The notes: a model not told the origin generated them from the letters alone. A stretch of 64,000 nt of DNA from Leptolyngbya sp. NIES-3755 (GCA_001548435.1 AP017308.1:5651030-5715029), one strand, 5' to 3'. Positions 1 to 8,943 are shown, counted from the stretch's first letter. Translations and numbers: made by a program.

Positions 1-61
1 CGATCGAATTGATCTTGATATTCCGAATGTCCGTGTCTTTCGCAATGTGCCGATCGGCTAG
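1..61 (+). CDS. 3' end of an unidentified upstream gene (partial)
   Basis: The frame beginning at base 2 is open from the window edge to a TAG stop at 59-61 and reads as an ordinary soluble protein end (DIPNVRVFRNVPIG). It lies 59 bases before the patatin-like gene on the same strand, so the two may be cotranscribed. Only about 19 codons are visible and the product cannot be identified. It could also be a chance open frame. Confidence 0.35.
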   Translation, partial: DRIDLDIPNVRVFRNVPIG

Positions 62-120
62 AGAATCAACCGTTTGGATGGGGAATGCTGGAACTGATTC
101 AGTGAACTCCAACAGACGAT

Positions 121-1050
121 ATGAAAAAAATTCTCAGCATTGATGGCGGCGGTATTCGGGGAATGATTCCAGCGTTAGTCTTGGCAGAGATCGAAATGTC
201 GATCGGGAAGCCGATTTCAGAGATTTTTGATCTCGTGGCTGGCACTTCAACCGGTGGAATTCTTGCCTTGGGACTCAGCAAAGACAACGGACAAGGCAAT
301 CCCCGATATTCTGCTAAAGAATTAGTCGAACTCTACGAACGCGAAGGAGAAAAGATTTTCCCTAGATCCCTCTGTCGCACTATCACGACAGCGATGGGGA
401 TGATCGACGAAAAATATCCGAGAGAAGGAATCGATTCGGTCTTGAGCAACTATTTTGGCACTGATCCGCTCGGTTCTTGTCTCACCAAAACGCTGATTAC
501 GTCTTATGACATTGAACAGCGGGAACCGTTCTTTTTCAAAAGCTGGAGAGAAGAACATCGATCGATCAAAATGCTGAATGTAGCTCGATCGACTTCTGCG
601 GCTCCGACGTATTTTGAGCCTGTTCAGGTTGAAGTGAGCAATCAAATCAAGACGCTGATTGATGGGGGTGTGTTTATGAATACGCCTTGTGTTTCTGCGT
701 ATGCTGAAGCGTTAAGAATCTTCCCCGATGAGCGAGAATTTCTGGTCGTCTCCTTGGGAACTGGGGAGCAAACTCGGACGATTCGGTATGAGCAGGCGAA
801 AGATTGGGGCACGATCGAGTGGCTGCGTCCGCTGTTAAGCTGCGTGTTCGATGGCGTGTCCGATGCTGCGGATTATCAAATGAAACAGCTTTTGGAAGGG
901 AATTATTATCGATTCCAGACAAAGCTCGAAACGGCGCTCGATGAAATGGATAATGCGACTCCGGAGAATATCGTGGATTTGAAGACCGAGGCAGCAATTT
1001 TATTGAAGCGCGATCGCGAAAATCTGATGCGATTGTGCGAGATTCTGTAA
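121..1050 (+). CDS. Patatin-like phospholipase family protein
   Basis: A 309-residue patatin-fold lipid acyl hydrolase. The family uses a Ser-Asp dyad to remove acyl chains from membrane lipids. The oxyanion-hole glycine run GGGIRG is at residues 9-14, the nucleophile elbow GTSTGG at 41-46 puts the catalytic Ser at 43, and the DGG motif supplies Asp181, so the active site looks complete. There is no signal peptide or membrane segment, which suggests a cytoplasmic enzyme. The length fits stand-alone bacterial patatins. Some bacterial patatins are effectors of anti-phage signalling (CapV type), but no nucleotide cyclase or other defence gene is adjacent, so a housekeeping lipase role is the simpler reading. 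The next gene is convergent. Confidence 0.9.
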   Translation: MKKILSIDGGGIRGMIPALVLAEIEMSIGKPISEIFDLVAGTSTGGILALGLSKDNGQGNPRYSAKELVELYEREGEKIFPRSLCRTITTAMGMIDEKYPREGIDSVLSNYFGTDPLGSCLTKTLITSYDIEQREPFFFKSWREEHRSIKMLNVARSTSAAPTYFEPVQVEVSNQIKTLIDGGVFMNTPCVSAYAEALRIFPDEREFLVVSLGTGEQTRTIRYEQAKDWGTIEWLRPLLSCVFDGVSDAADYQMKQLLEGNYYRFQTKLETALDEMDNATPENIVDLKTEAAILLKRDRENLMRLCEIL

Positions 1051-1060
1051 ATCGAAATGG

Positions 1061-1103
1061 GTAGAGACGCGACGAGGTGTAGAGATTCTAATCGCGTCTC
1101 TAT
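1061..1103. repeat. Short palindromic repeat between convergent genes
   Basis: The arms GTAGAGACGCGA (1061-1072) and TCGCGTCTCTAT (1092-1103) are inverted and pair over 11 bases. The core GAGACGCGA/TCGCGTCTC is a type of interspersed palindrome often seen between cyanobacterial genes. Its position between two convergent genes would also allow it to act as a bidirectional terminator, although there is no clear T-run. Confidence 0.55.
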
Positions 1104-1109
1104 CTAGCT

Positions 1110-2966
1110 TTACAGATAATATCGCACCGTTGTCACCACCCGACTTTTCTTCGTTCGCAACGCCGCTTTCAAAAATAATGTCGTTTGGTTATGTAACAAC
1201 GCTTCCCACCAGCGACGTGGTACAAATGCCGGAATGATCACCGTTGATAAGACTCCTGGGTGCTGAGCTTCATACCGCCCCACGAAGTCCAGAATCGGAG
1301 TGACCACCGATCGATAAGGCGAATCCAAAATCACCAATTCAATATCCGATTCCATTTGATTCCATCGATCGCGGAATTTCTTCAAATCGGTTGTTCCCAC
1401 ATCCACATGCACCGCGACAATTTCATCGGCAATACTCCGTGCATAATCTAACGCTTCAATAGTTCCGCGATGCAATTGTCCAACAATCACGATCGCTGGA
1501 TGTGTCACGACTTCTCCCCGCGCTCTGGGAATATGACTCCGAGGCGGCAAATTCTGAATCGTTAATCGATCGGCAACGTGTTGATAATGCCGTCGAATCG
1601 CGATAAACAATGTCACGACTAATGGCACTGTGAACACGACGACCCAAGCACCGAGCGCGAATTTTGTCCAAATCACCACCGCAAGCACGATCGTCGTTGC
1701 GATTGTACCCAGTCCATTCAAAAGAGCACTTGCTCTCCAGCCTCGCTCTTTGCCCTTGAACCAATGCACGACCATTCCAGCTTGCGACAGTGTGAATGAA
1801 GTGAATACCCCAACCGCATACAGAGGAATGATTGCTGTGGTATTGCCTTTGAACACGACAAGTAGAATCGCAGCGCAAATACTTAAGAGCAGGATGCCGT
1901 TCGAGTAAACTAATCGATCGCCTAACAGTGCCAACTGTCTCGGCAAGAATCCATCTCGCGCTAAGAAATAGCACAGTCTAGGAAAATCTGCATAGCTCGT
2001 ATTGGCTGCTAACAACAGAATCGTTGGAGTTGCAAACAATATCAGAAAATAGTACAGGAAGCTACCACCGCCAAAGATTTGCCGACTCAGAATTGATAAC
2101 ACGGTTTCTGCATCGGTTGGAATCACGCGGTACACCTGAGACAGATAGGTAATTCCCAGAAACATAATGCCAAGAATCAAGCCCAGAAAGAGCAGTGTTT
2201 GTCGAGCGTTTTTCCATTCTGGCGGTCGAAATGCTAAGACTCCATCTGAGATCGCTTCAACCCCGGTGAGTGCCGTACAGCCTGCTGCGAATGCTCTCAA
2301 AACTAGAAAAATTCCTAACTGCTCACTGACTTTCGGCAACACCTCACTTGGAAATGGTGCAGTCACCGCAGTCCCAGTCACTTGCTGAAACAATCCCATC
2401 CCGACTAGCAAAAAGATACTCAGAATAAAGGCATACGTCGGGACCATGAAGATTTTTCCCGATTCCTTTACACCGCGTAAATTTGCGATCATCAACAAAA
2501 ATACAAACACTAAACACAATTCCACGGTCAACGGGCGCAACACTGGAACAGCGGACACTAAGTTATCAATTCCAGCAGAAACACTCACCGCAACGGTGAG
2601 AATGTAATCAATCATGAGAGATGCACCCGCGATCAATCCAGGTAATAATCCTAAATTGCCACGTGCCACGATGTAAGAACCGCCACCGTTGGGATACGCA
2701 CGAATGGTTTGGCGATACGACAGAATCACAATCGCTAATAGTAGAATAATCGCGATCGCAATCGGTAATGACCACCCCAATATATTCGCCCCAGTTCCGG
2801 CTGCAATTAACACAATCAGTGTTTCTTGAGTCGCATAGGCAACGGAAGAAAGCGCATCTGAAGAGAGAACCGCTAAAGCAGCGGCTTTGGTTAACCGCTC
2901 CTCGGCATGAGCACTCGTGGGTAACGTTTTACCCAACAGCGCCCGTTTAACTTGAGAAAGACTCAT
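1110..2966 (-). CDS. APC-superfamily permease, KimA/YdaO-like (probable K+ or amino acid transporter)
   Basis: A 618-residue inner-membrane transporter with about 12 hydrophobic helices, starting near residue 45, followed by a roughly 150-residue cytoplasmic tail. The N-terminal LSSDALSSVAYATQE stretch and the overall length match the KimA (YdaO) branch of the APC superfamily, whose characterised Bacillus member imports potassium. The substrate here is inferred. The C-terminal region (HPAIVIVGQLHRGTIEALDYARS onward) resembles the USP-like cytoplasmic domain of that branch. AGGATAATAC precedes the ATG and is a good ribosome site. The leader (2967-3151) was checked for a ydaO-type c-di-AMP riboswitch and none was recognised. 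Amino acid permease is the usual automatic annotation. Confidence 0.85.
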   Translation of the reverse strand: MSLSQVKRALLGKTLPTSAHAEERLTKAAALAVLSSDALSSVAYATQETLIVLIAAGTGANILGWSLPIAIAIILLLAIVILSYRQTIRAYPNGGGSYIVARGNLGLLPGLIAGASLMIDYILTVAVSVSAGIDNLVSAVPVLRPLTVELCLVFVFLLMIANLRGVKESGKIFMVPTYAFILSIFLLVGMGLFQQVTGTAVTAPFPSEVLPKVSEQLGIFLVLRAFAAGCTALTGVEAISDGVLAFRPPEWKNARQTLLFLGLILGIMFLGITYLSQVYRVIPTDAETVLSILSRQIFGGGSFLYYFLILFATPTILLLAANTSYADFPRLCYFLARDGFLPRQLALLGDRLVYSNGILLLSICAAILLVVFKGNTTAIIPLYAVGVFTSFTLSQAGMVVHWFKGKERGWRASALLNGLGTIATTIVLAVVIWTKFALGAWVVVFTVPLVVTLFIAIRRHYQHVADRLTIQNLPPRSHIPRARGEVVTHPAIVIVGQLHRGTIEALDYARSIADEIVAVHVDVGTTDLKKFRDRWNQMESDIELVILDSPYRSVVTPILDFVGRYEAQHPGVLSTVIIPAFVPRRWWEALLHNQTTLFLKAALRTKKSRVVTTVRYYL

Positions 2967-3151
2967 GTATTATCCTAGAACGAGAATAAATGCAGCGAAA
3001 TCTGTTGGTCTAACTCCTCAATGTCAGCCACACAAAATCAGGTGAAGAAGTCTGATGTGAAGCGCATAAAACATCTACCCAAGGCAGACGTTTCTATTTG
3101 AGAAGTTTAGTACGTTATCCGTTGTTTATAAAGAAAGTTTAGGTTGTTTTT

Positions 3152-3757
3152 ATGACTTCATGGCGCGATCGATTAAATCAATTCACGGGCAAAACTCGCT
3201 TCGCCGTTTGTCGCATTTTTATTCACTTAGCAGGCGATGAAGTCGCTCCGCTGCTCGGTGTCTTAAATCGGGCAGGAAGAGACGCGATCGAGTCGGATGG
3301 TGATCTTCAAACTTTGGGCGAAGGATTAGTCGAAGTTTGTCAAAGTTTGCTGCAATATCAAACTTATTGGCGATCGGCAGCGAATGAGGGAGATGTGGTT
3401 TGGGATGAAGGGGAAGCGGGCGATTATGTGAATGAATTATTTACCGATTCTGCTCAGCGGTACTTGAGTGCTCCGGAATTAGAAACCAGTACGGGAAGCC
3501 CTAATGAAGAATTGACGTTACCCGTTACCCAGAACCTGATTGTAATGATTACGATCGCAGCAGAAGGAGAGGTTCCTGAGCTTGAAACAGATTTAGCTGA
3601 TCTCAGAGCGCTACAGAATGGGCTGAAAGCCATCATTAACTTGCAGTACCAAGAGCGATTAAGAGCCATCCAAGTTCACTTTTCTCCTTCCCGTCTGGGC
3701 GACGAACTCAATTCCGATCAGTTGTTGGAGTTTTATCCGGAACTGATCCCTCTCTAG
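3152..3757 (+). CDS. DUF1517-like soluble cyanobacterial protein
   Basis: A 201-residue protein with no signal or membrane segment. The C-terminal half contains LIVMITIAAEGEVPELETDL and VHFSPSRLGDELNSDQLLE, a pattern remembered from DUF1517-type proteins of cyanobacteria and plastids, which have no established biochemical function. The N-terminal half (AVCRIFIHLAGDEVAPLLG) is amphipathic. It is divergent from the KimA-like gene, and a lipoprotein gene follows 75 bases downstream on the same strand. The family assignment comes from memory of the sequence pattern. Confidence 0.65.
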   Translation: MTSWRDRLNQFTGKTRFAVCRIFIHLAGDEVAPLLGVLNRAGRDAIESDGDLQTLGEGLVEVCQSLLQYQTYWRSAANEGDVVWDEGEAGDYVNELFTDSAQRYLSAPELETSTGSPNEELTLPVTQNLIVMITIAAEGEVPELETDLADLRALQNGLKAIINLQYQERLRAIQVHFSPSRLGDELNSDQLLEFYPELIPL

Positions 3758-3832
3758 AAATATGCGGTGTTCTCTCGTTAGGATGCTGGATAGTGTAAGA
3801 AAAGACTCTAGAACGGAATAAGGAAACGCGCC

Positions 3833-4723
3833 ATGTTCTCTATCAAACTTGCTCGATCGATAATGCGAAAATTTCTTGCTCTCTCTATGTCGGTTGCGCT
3901 CTGCTGGACGGCTGTCGGATGCAGTAGTTCTTCTCTGGGTGATCCGGCTCGGACTCAAACGAATCGCCCCGCGACTGAGGCACGTCAAAATCAGTCTTTG
4001 CCCAATGGACAGTTCTCGGTGCAGCAAGCCACATTTGATGATGGCACTGGGGAATACACGGTTTTGTTAAGAGATACGCCTGCGGGAGTGAATTCGTCAT
4101 TTAGAACTGAGAATTTGCCCTTGGCACAATTGACCCCGGATGAAGTAAAAGCGGGTCAGAAAGCATATCTTAAGTCTGAGAATAATCAAGTTTCGCTGCA
4201 TATTCCTGAAGATTTCAAAATTGAGTACGTTCATAACGTGACTGAGAACGTGACTGATCCTCAGAGCGGAAGAACGGAAACTGTAGTCGTGCGCCAAGAG
4301 CCGAATTTCTGGGCACCGTTTGCGGGCGCGATCGCGGGTCAAGCGATTGGGAGTCTCCTCTTCCGTCCTCAATACTATGTGCCACCGATTTATCGTCCGG
4401 GTGTACCGTTGACTGGATTTGGTGGATACGGTTCTTCTTATGGTCAAGCGGTGGGTCGCTATCAGCAACGTTATCAAGCGCCGCCTGTGGTGGAACGGAA
4501 TCGTCAAGTTTTCCGATCAACAGGCAGACTTGGAACGCCGAATACACGGGTGAGTCGTCCTCGGATTACGAACGATCGACCCACCGGATCGGGCTATGGA
4601 ACGAGCACATTACGTCGATCGAATCGTTCAACTCCGAGCCGCGTAAATCGTCCGGGTGGATTTGGGAGTGGAACGCGATCGGTCCGTCCTCGCTCTTCAT
4701 TCGGCAGCGGTAGACGACGTTAA
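3833..4723 (+). CDS. Putative lipoprotein with glycine-zipper segment and basic RGS-rich tail
   Basis: A 296-residue exported protein of unknown function. A signal peptide with the lipobox TAVGC puts the lipidated Cys near residue 30. After a disordered spacer comes a domain of about 100 residues, then a short hydrophobic glycine-zipper-like segment (WAPFAGAIAGQAIGSLLF). The last 110 residues are rich in Arg, Gly, Ser, Thr and Tyr and probably disordered. An internal ATG at 3863 would give a more typical signal length, but only the ATG at 3833 has an upstream AAGGA-type site. A terminator-like hairpin follows. The basic tail could bind anionic envelope polymers; this is inference. Confidence 0.7.
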   Translation: MFSIKLARSIMRKFLALSMSVALCWTAVGCSSSSLGDPARTQTNRPATEARQNQSLPNGQFSVQQATFDDGTGEYTVLLRDTPAGVNSSFRTENLPLAQLTPDEVKAGQKAYLKSENNQVSLHIPEDFKIEYVHNVTENVTDPQSGRTETVVVRQEPNFWAPFAGAIAGQAIGSLLFRPQYYVPPIYRPGVPLTGFGGYGSSYGQAVGRYQQRYQAPPVVERNRQVFRSTGRLGTPNTRVSRPRITNDRPTGSGYGTSTLRRSNRSTPSRVNRPGGFGSGTRSVRPRSSFGSGRRR

Positions 4724-4742
4724 TCGTTTATAAAAATTAAAA

Positions 4743-4777
4743 TCCCTGGGGTGAGATAACTTGCCGCAGGGTTTTTT
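4743..4777 (+). terminator. Intrinsic terminator after the lipoprotein gene
   Basis: CCCTG (4744-4748) pairs with CAGGG (4767-4771) and is followed at once by TTTTTT. The stem is short but GC-rich, and it lies 20 bases after the stop codon at 4723. Confidence 0.6.
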
Positions 4778-4835
4778 ATGGGTGTGTCAAAATGATTGAT
4801 TAGTTCCCAAGTTTAGTTTCCAATGAGAGAAGCGT

Positions 4836-6359
4836 GTGATTGAGGTAGAAGTCCACCAACAGCTACGAGCCTTTCTGAGAGAGCAGGGCGAATTGTACTG
4901 GTCGCATCATTTGACGATGGCGCGGTTGGTTGCTCGTGCGCTTCGGATCGGTCGGAGTGCGCTGATTCAAACAGGTGCTCCTTCAGATCTTCAGGGACGC
5001 TATCGATTGAGCTATCTTGTGCCGATTTTGATGTGGCATGAACCTGTGGTTTTGGTTGTGCCTGAAGTGATCCAGCAGCGGCTTCTGAGAGTTGAAATAC
5101 CTCGCTTGCGGCAGTGGATCAATTACCCAAAACCGATTCAAGTCAGCGATCGCTGGATTTCTCCAGATTACAAAGGCATTCTGATTACGACCCCGCAGGC
5201 ATGGTTAAGCGATCGACTCAATCACGAGGGCAGATTTCCCGATGAAATTCCAACCGTGATCGATGGCGTGGACGATCTTGAAGCTTGGACGCGGGATCAA
5301 TTAACGCTAAATCTCGATACGGCGGACTGGGAATCGTTGATGTTGGCTTGTCCCGCTCATGTAGAACTGATTCGTGATACTCGAATACAACTGATTCGCG
5401 CCGTTTTTCAGCATCCCGCTAATCCTTATGAATGCTACTTATTCGAGCAATCTGAACGCGATATTTTAACGGAATTACACCAGCGATTAACCGAATCCTT
5501 ACCATCAAATTGGGCAAAGTTTTTTGAACAATTTAATCAGAACGATCGCTTAACTTGGGTGACGATCGCCCGTCAAGCTGGACAATTTTCACTTTATTGT
5601 GCTCCGGTAGAAGTAGCTTCTTCGCTGGCTCCAATTTGGTCACAGCAACCGACTGTATTAATTGGAGGAGCGCTCGATCTCGAATCGGATGCAACGATTT
5701 ATCGATCGTCGATTGGGCTTGAGCAAGATTTGACCTGTTTGAAATTTGCGCTCGATCGACAAGAAGATCAAATCCAGCTTTATCAGCCTGAAGGCATTCC
5801 GCTCCCAAACACGCCCCAATTTCAACCCGCTTTATTAAGAGAACTGCGATCGCTCCTCAGCCTTTCAACTCAAGGATTTTCCGTCATTCTCGTGGGCGAT
5901 ACTCCGCTCAAATCTCAGGTGGGATCAATTCTGGCAGCGGAGTTCGGCTCTAGAGTTCAAGTTGAGCGAACCTGCTTAGAGGAAAATGGAATTCTCGTAA
6001 CGGGTTGGGAATTTTGGCGAGAGCATCAGAGTGTATTGCCCGCACCGCAGGTATTAGCGATCGCAACGCTGCCCATTCCTTCTCTTGAACATCCTCTCGT
6101 TGCGGGTCGTGTTGCCCACTACAAACAGCAGCGTCAAGACTGGTTTCGGTTGTATCTATTGCCAGAAGCTTTAAGCGAATTGCAACGCGCCGTTTCCCCA
6201 GTGCGAGAAAGTCAGGGAATTGTCGCTCTTTTAGATAGCCGAGTGCTTCATCGAACTTATGGCAGTCAAGTTCTAACCGCACTCAGTCCATTTGCTCGAA
6301 TTAATTACCTGGATGCCACCTTATTCAGCCCAGTAGCCGACGAATCAAACACGATATGA
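4836..6359 (+). CDS. DinG/XPD-like helicase homologue with decayed catalytic motifs
   Basis: A 507-residue protein starting at GTG. The C-terminal 200 residues follow the DinG-type second helicase domain: ILVTGWEFWREHQ, ATLPIPSLEHPLVAGR, LLPEALSELQRAV and GIVALLDSRVLHRTYG occur in the expected order. The ATP-handling motifs are degenerate. The Walker A position reads IQTGAPSDLQGRYRLSYL with no GKT. The DEAH box position reads IDGVDDLE. The QxxGRxxR motif reads QRAVSPVR. No Fe-S cysteine cluster is evident. It is therefore probably not an active helicase, but the open frame of normal length suggests selection for a binding or scaffolding role. The DUF2839 gene follows after 31 bases and may be cotranscribed. 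Confidence 0.75.
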   Translation: MIEVEVHQQLRAFLREQGELYWSHHLTMARLVARALRIGRSALIQTGAPSDLQGRYRLSYLVPILMWHEPVVLVVPEVIQQRLLRVEIPRLRQWINYPKPIQVSDRWISPDYKGILITTPQAWLSDRLNHEGRFPDEIPTVIDGVDDLEAWTRDQLTLNLDTADWESLMLACPAHVELIRDTRIQLIRAVFQHPANPYECYLFEQSERDILTELHQRLTESLPSNWAKFFEQFNQNDRLTWVTIARQAGQFSLYCAPVEVASSLAPIWSQQPTVLIGGALDLESDATIYRSSIGLEQDLTCLKFALDRQEDQIQLYQPEGIPLPNTPQFQPALLRELRSLLSLSTQGFSVILVGDTPLKSQVGSILAAEFGSRVQVERTCLEENGILVTGWEFWREHQSVLPAPQVLAIATLPIPSLEHPLVAGRVAHYKQQRQDWFRLYLLPEALSELQRAVSPVRESQGIVALLDSRVLHRTYGSQVLTALSPFARINYLDATLFSPVADESNTI

Positions 6360-6390
6360 TCGGCGTAAGATTTCAAGGAATAAGAAAACT

Positions 6391-6603
6391 ATGGGAGAAG
6401 CAAAACGTCGTAGAGAATCGTTGGGTGAGGACTACGGAAAAGAACCGACGATCGCGCCTTGGTTTCCAGTGACCAAAACGCAAACACAACAATTCATGAA
6501 GTGGACATCGACCGGAGCCTGGACTGGAATTGGTTTACTTGTGGTCGCTTGGATTGTGGTTCGATTTGTCGGTCCAGCCGCAGGTTGGTGGCAGGCGAAC
6601 TAA
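6391..6603 (+). CDS. DUF2839 small membrane protein
   Basis: A 70-residue protein opening with MGEAKRRRESLG, the signature of the cyanobacterial DUF2839 family, followed by one hydrophobic helix near residues 46-64. The function is unknown. The short distance from the helicase-like gene and the terminator-type palindrome 40 bases downstream suggest it ends that transcript. The family is widespread in oxygenic phototrophs, which argues for a housekeeping rather than accessory role. Confidence 0.85.
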   Translation: MGEAKRRRESLGEDYGKEPTIAPWFPVTKTQTQQFMKWTSTGAWTGIGLLVVAWIVVRFVGPAAGWWQAN

Positions 6604-7044
6604 AGAATTCTGTTTAGAAAAAACACGAAAGCTGATTGGATAAAGGGGATCAATTGATCCCCTTGTTTATTGTTACAAAACTTATGTATTGATCAAGTGA
6701 AATCTGTCGATCGACTTACTCCCATTTCCTGATCCCCTAACTAGAATGTGCATAAGTTCAATAGTGCTGGTTCTCTTGCTTTGAGTATTCTCTAACGCAA
6801 CACTCGTTCTAATTTTTCATTAGCGAAATTGGTACAAAAGATTAAGAATTCTGTGCTTTCTTAGACTTGTTGCGTTCGCTACTTTGGCTCTAGATTCAGT
6901 CAGTTACCATAACAAATGGTTGAGGTATCCTATCTAACATTTAGAATGCTGAGACTCTCCGAGATCGCGGTACATTATCAAAGAAAAGTTCGGTAAATTC
7001 TTAAGACAAGGTTTAGAATTGGTTGTGGTGATTGGAGGGCAATT
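6604..7044 (+). other. 441-base intergenic region
   Basis: Apart from the palindrome at 6643-6664 the region holds no convincing reading frame, tRNA or repeat. It is AT-rich and must carry the promoter and leader of the GTG-initiated gene at 7045, whose ribosome site GGAGGG lies at 7034-7039. A long 5' leader or a small RNA is possible, but nothing in the bases shows one clearly. Confidence 0.5.
6643..6664 (+). terminator. Palindromic terminator-like hairpin
   Basis: A perfect 22-base palindrome whose arms are AAGGGGATCAA and TTGATCCCCTT, followed by GTTTATTGTT. The steep GGGGATC stem suits an intrinsic terminator for the helicase-like/DUF2839 unit, although the T-run is interrupted. Confidence 0.6.
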
Positions 7045-7395
7045 GTGTTCTTACGACTAGCAGAACAACACCGTCAATTTGTTCAAGACTTGGTGATGAA
7101 CCTCCAAGCCTTGGCAACTGTACTAGAGAACCGGGGCTACCTGGCATCCTGCTACACTTGTGGCGGTCAAATGAATAGCGCATCGTTTATGGTGAGCCTC
7201 GGCAATAACCATTTGATTCGGTTCTTGGTGTCGGATTACGGCATCACCTGGACAGAAATGCGTGACGATCGAGAATTGATGAAACTAGAAGGCGCAGAAG
7301 CAATTAGCCAGCTTCAAGAACTCGCCAACTTGGTGAAGTATCAAATCAAACCATCAGACTATCGCCCGACTGCACCTGTAGAAAGCTTGCGATAG
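7045..7395 (+). CDS. DUF1815 family protein
   Basis: A 116-residue soluble protein matching the cyanobacterial DUF1815 family as remembered: FLRLAEQHRQFVQDLVMNLQ at the start, CYTCGGQMNSASFMVSLG in the middle and YGITWTEMRDDRELMKLEG after it. The function is unknown. The GTG start is supported by a strong GGAGGG site six bases upstream and by the family N-terminus. The CYTCGG pair of cysteines could bind a metal or form a disulfide, but two cysteines alone are weak evidence. Confidence 0.88.
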   Translation: MFLRLAEQHRQFVQDLVMNLQALATVLENRGYLASCYTCGGQMNSASFMVSLGNNHLIRFLVSDYGITWTEMRDDRELMKLEGAEAISQLQELANLVKYQIKPSDYRPTAPVESLR

Positions 7396-7542
7396 GCTGA
7401 ATCCGTTGAATCGTGAGTGATCCCCTCGTTTCTGTTGGTACGCTTTCAATGAGATAATTCGACAGAAAGCGAGGTGCATTCATTCACACAGCCCGATGCT
7501 CCTCACATCTTCCGAAATTCGTGGCTGGTGATAGAAGCGACT

Positions 7543-8424
7543 ATGACCGACTCAAATTGGCAACATCAGTTCATTGAAGCCAATCAAATCCGATTGCATT
7601 GCGTGACTCAAGGAGAAGGCGATCTGGTTCTCCTGCTGCATGGGTTTCCTGAGTTTTGGTATTCATGGCGATTCCAAATCCCAGCATTGGCAAGACATTT
7701 CAAAGTCGTCGTTCCGGATCTGCGTGGCTATAACGATTCAGAAAAGCCAGAGAGCGGCTACGACCTCGACACTTTGAGCACAGATATTCGCAGTTTAATC
7801 GCTCAATTGGGTTACTCCCGCGCTCACATTGTCGGGCATGACTGGGGAGGCGCGATCGCTTGGCGATTTGCTCAGAGATTTCCAAATTCGCTCGATCGTT
7901 TAGCGCTCCTCAGTGCTCCACATCCACAACGATTTGCAAAAGATCTTTTGAGTAATATTGATCACTTGCGTCGAAGCTGGTACGTATTGGCGTTTCAAGT
8001 TCCGACGCTTCCTGAGTGGCTGATTCAGTCGAATTTGAGAGCGTTTGTTCAAAATATGTTCCAAGAACAAGCGGTGCGGAAAGGGGAATTTACTCAAGAT
8101 TTGATTCAGAAGTATCAACTGGCGCTACAAAAACCGGGAGCGATCGGAGCGGCGATGAATTACTATCGTCAATTATTTTTGCCGGGGCATTGGGTTCGCG
8201 ATTGGGTGCGATCGCCCGATCCGATTTCTGCTCCGACTCTGGTTCTGTGGGGTGATGAAGATTCGATTCTGAGTCCGAAATTGATGGACGGGATCGAGCA
8301 TTGGATCACGGCTCCCTTCAAGTTCAAACTGATCCCGCACTGTGGACATTGGATTCAGCAGGAAGCACCACAAACCGTAAATCGAGAACTAATCGAATTT
8401 CTGAGAAGTCCAGCCTGGGCTTAA
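7543..8424 (+). CDS. Alpha/beta hydrolase, epoxide hydrolase / haloalkanoate dehalogenase type
   Basis: A 293-residue alpha/beta hydrolase with an aspartate nucleophile. HGFPEFWYSW (residues 33-42) carries the HGxP oxyanion motif, GHDWGG places the nucleophile Asp at 100, WGDEDSIL supplies the acid near 236, and HCGHWIQQE gives the catalytic His near 266. An Asp nucleophile together with HGxP and the cap sequence favours epoxide hydrolase or fluoroacetate-dehalogenase-like chemistry over esterase activity. The frame extends upstream to a GTG at 7474, but the family alignment begins around MTDSNWQHQF, so the ATG at 7543 is chosen. The stop overlaps the convergent gene by four bases. Confidence 0.88.
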   Translation: MTDSNWQHQFIEANQIRLHCVTQGEGDLVLLLHGFPEFWYSWRFQIPALARHFKVVVPDLRGYNDSEKPESGYDLDTLSTDIRSLIAQLGYSRAHIVGHDWGGAIAWRFAQRFPNSLDRLALLSAPHPQRFAKDLLSNIDHLRRSWYVLAFQVPTLPEWLIQSNLRAFVQNMFQEQAVRKGEFTQDLIQKYQLALQKPGAIGAAMNYYRQLFLPGHWVRDWVRSPDPISAPTLVLWGDEDSILSPKLMDGIEHWITAPFKFKLIPHCGHWIQQEAPQTVNRELIEFLRSPAWA

Positions 8425-8915
8425 CGAATAAACTGCAACAGGTCGAATTCTTGGCGAATGTCGAGAAGAGTTCGATCGAGTAATGGCTCAAATTCCAAAA
8501 ATGGGACGAGCTTTTGACGGTTACGAGTTCTGAACCAAATTGAAATCAGTTCTGGCATCAATATAGGAATTGTTCGTAACACGATTCCATAGAGCCACAA
8601 TTCGCCTTTTTCTTTAATCAAATCCGCATACATTACATCAACCGCAGGCGAATTTTTCATCTTTAAATACGTCCGAAACGTGCACTCGCTCGTCCACCAA
8701 AACAGCGGCAAAATTTTAAGCTCATCGTACATTCCGGTATCACAGCCATAGATCACGTGCCCAACATCATGAGCCAGTAGAATCTTGCCAAAGTCAGGCG
8801 GTTGAGTTTCTGGTGGCGTAACGTGCGGATTGATCGCATAGTATTCTTCTAGCCCTTCTCGAAGCGTTTGAGTACTATTTCTATCCATGTAGCGGGGGAG
8901 CGATGTTTGACTCAT
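8421..8915 (-). CDS. HDxxH-containing protein, possibly Coq4-like
   Basis: A 164-residue protein with the motif LAHDVGHVIYG. It recalls the HDxxH metal motif and surrounding helix of Coq4-type ubiquinone/plastoquinone biosynthesis proteins. The rest is not recognisable enough for a firm call. A hydrophobic stretch near residues 107-127 suggests membrane association. It is divergent from a TetR gene with only 40 bases between the two starts, so it is the likely target of that regulator. Its end overlaps the convergent hydrolase by four bases. Confidence 0.6.
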   Translation of the reverse strand: MSQTSLPRYMDRNSTQTLREGLEEYYAINPHVTPPETQPPDFGKILLAHDVGHVIYGCDTGMYDELKILPLFWWTSECTFRTYLKMKNSPAVDVMYADLIKEKGELWLYGIVLRTIPILMPELISIWFRTRNRQKLVPFLEFEPLLDRTLLDIRQEFDLLQFIR

Positions 8916-8926
8916 CTTATTTTCGA

Positions 8927-8943
8927 TACGACCCTGTTTCGTA
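8927..8943. promoter_or_regulatory. Candidate TetR operator between divergent genes
   Basis: TACGA (8927-8931) and TCGTA (8939-8943) form a dyad with a seven-base spacer in the 40-base gap between the HDxxH gene and the TetR gene. The size and position suit autoregulation and control of the divergent partner. The arms are short, so chance occurrence is possible. Confidence 0.35.

Noticed and set aside
121-1050. CBASS-type defence effector (CapV) for the patatin
   Set aside because: No cyclase, E1/E2 or other defence gene is adjacent; patatins are common housekeeping hydrolases.
1456-1974. 172-codon frame on the minus strand inside the KimA-like gene
   Set aside because: It lies in another frame of a well-supported gene, has no recognisable domain and a Ser/Arg-rich shadow-type composition.
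2967-3151. Possible c-di-AMP (ydaO-type) riboswitch before the KimA-like gene
   Set aside because: The known ydaO conserved core segments could not be found in the leader on the minus strand, so no riboswitch is called.
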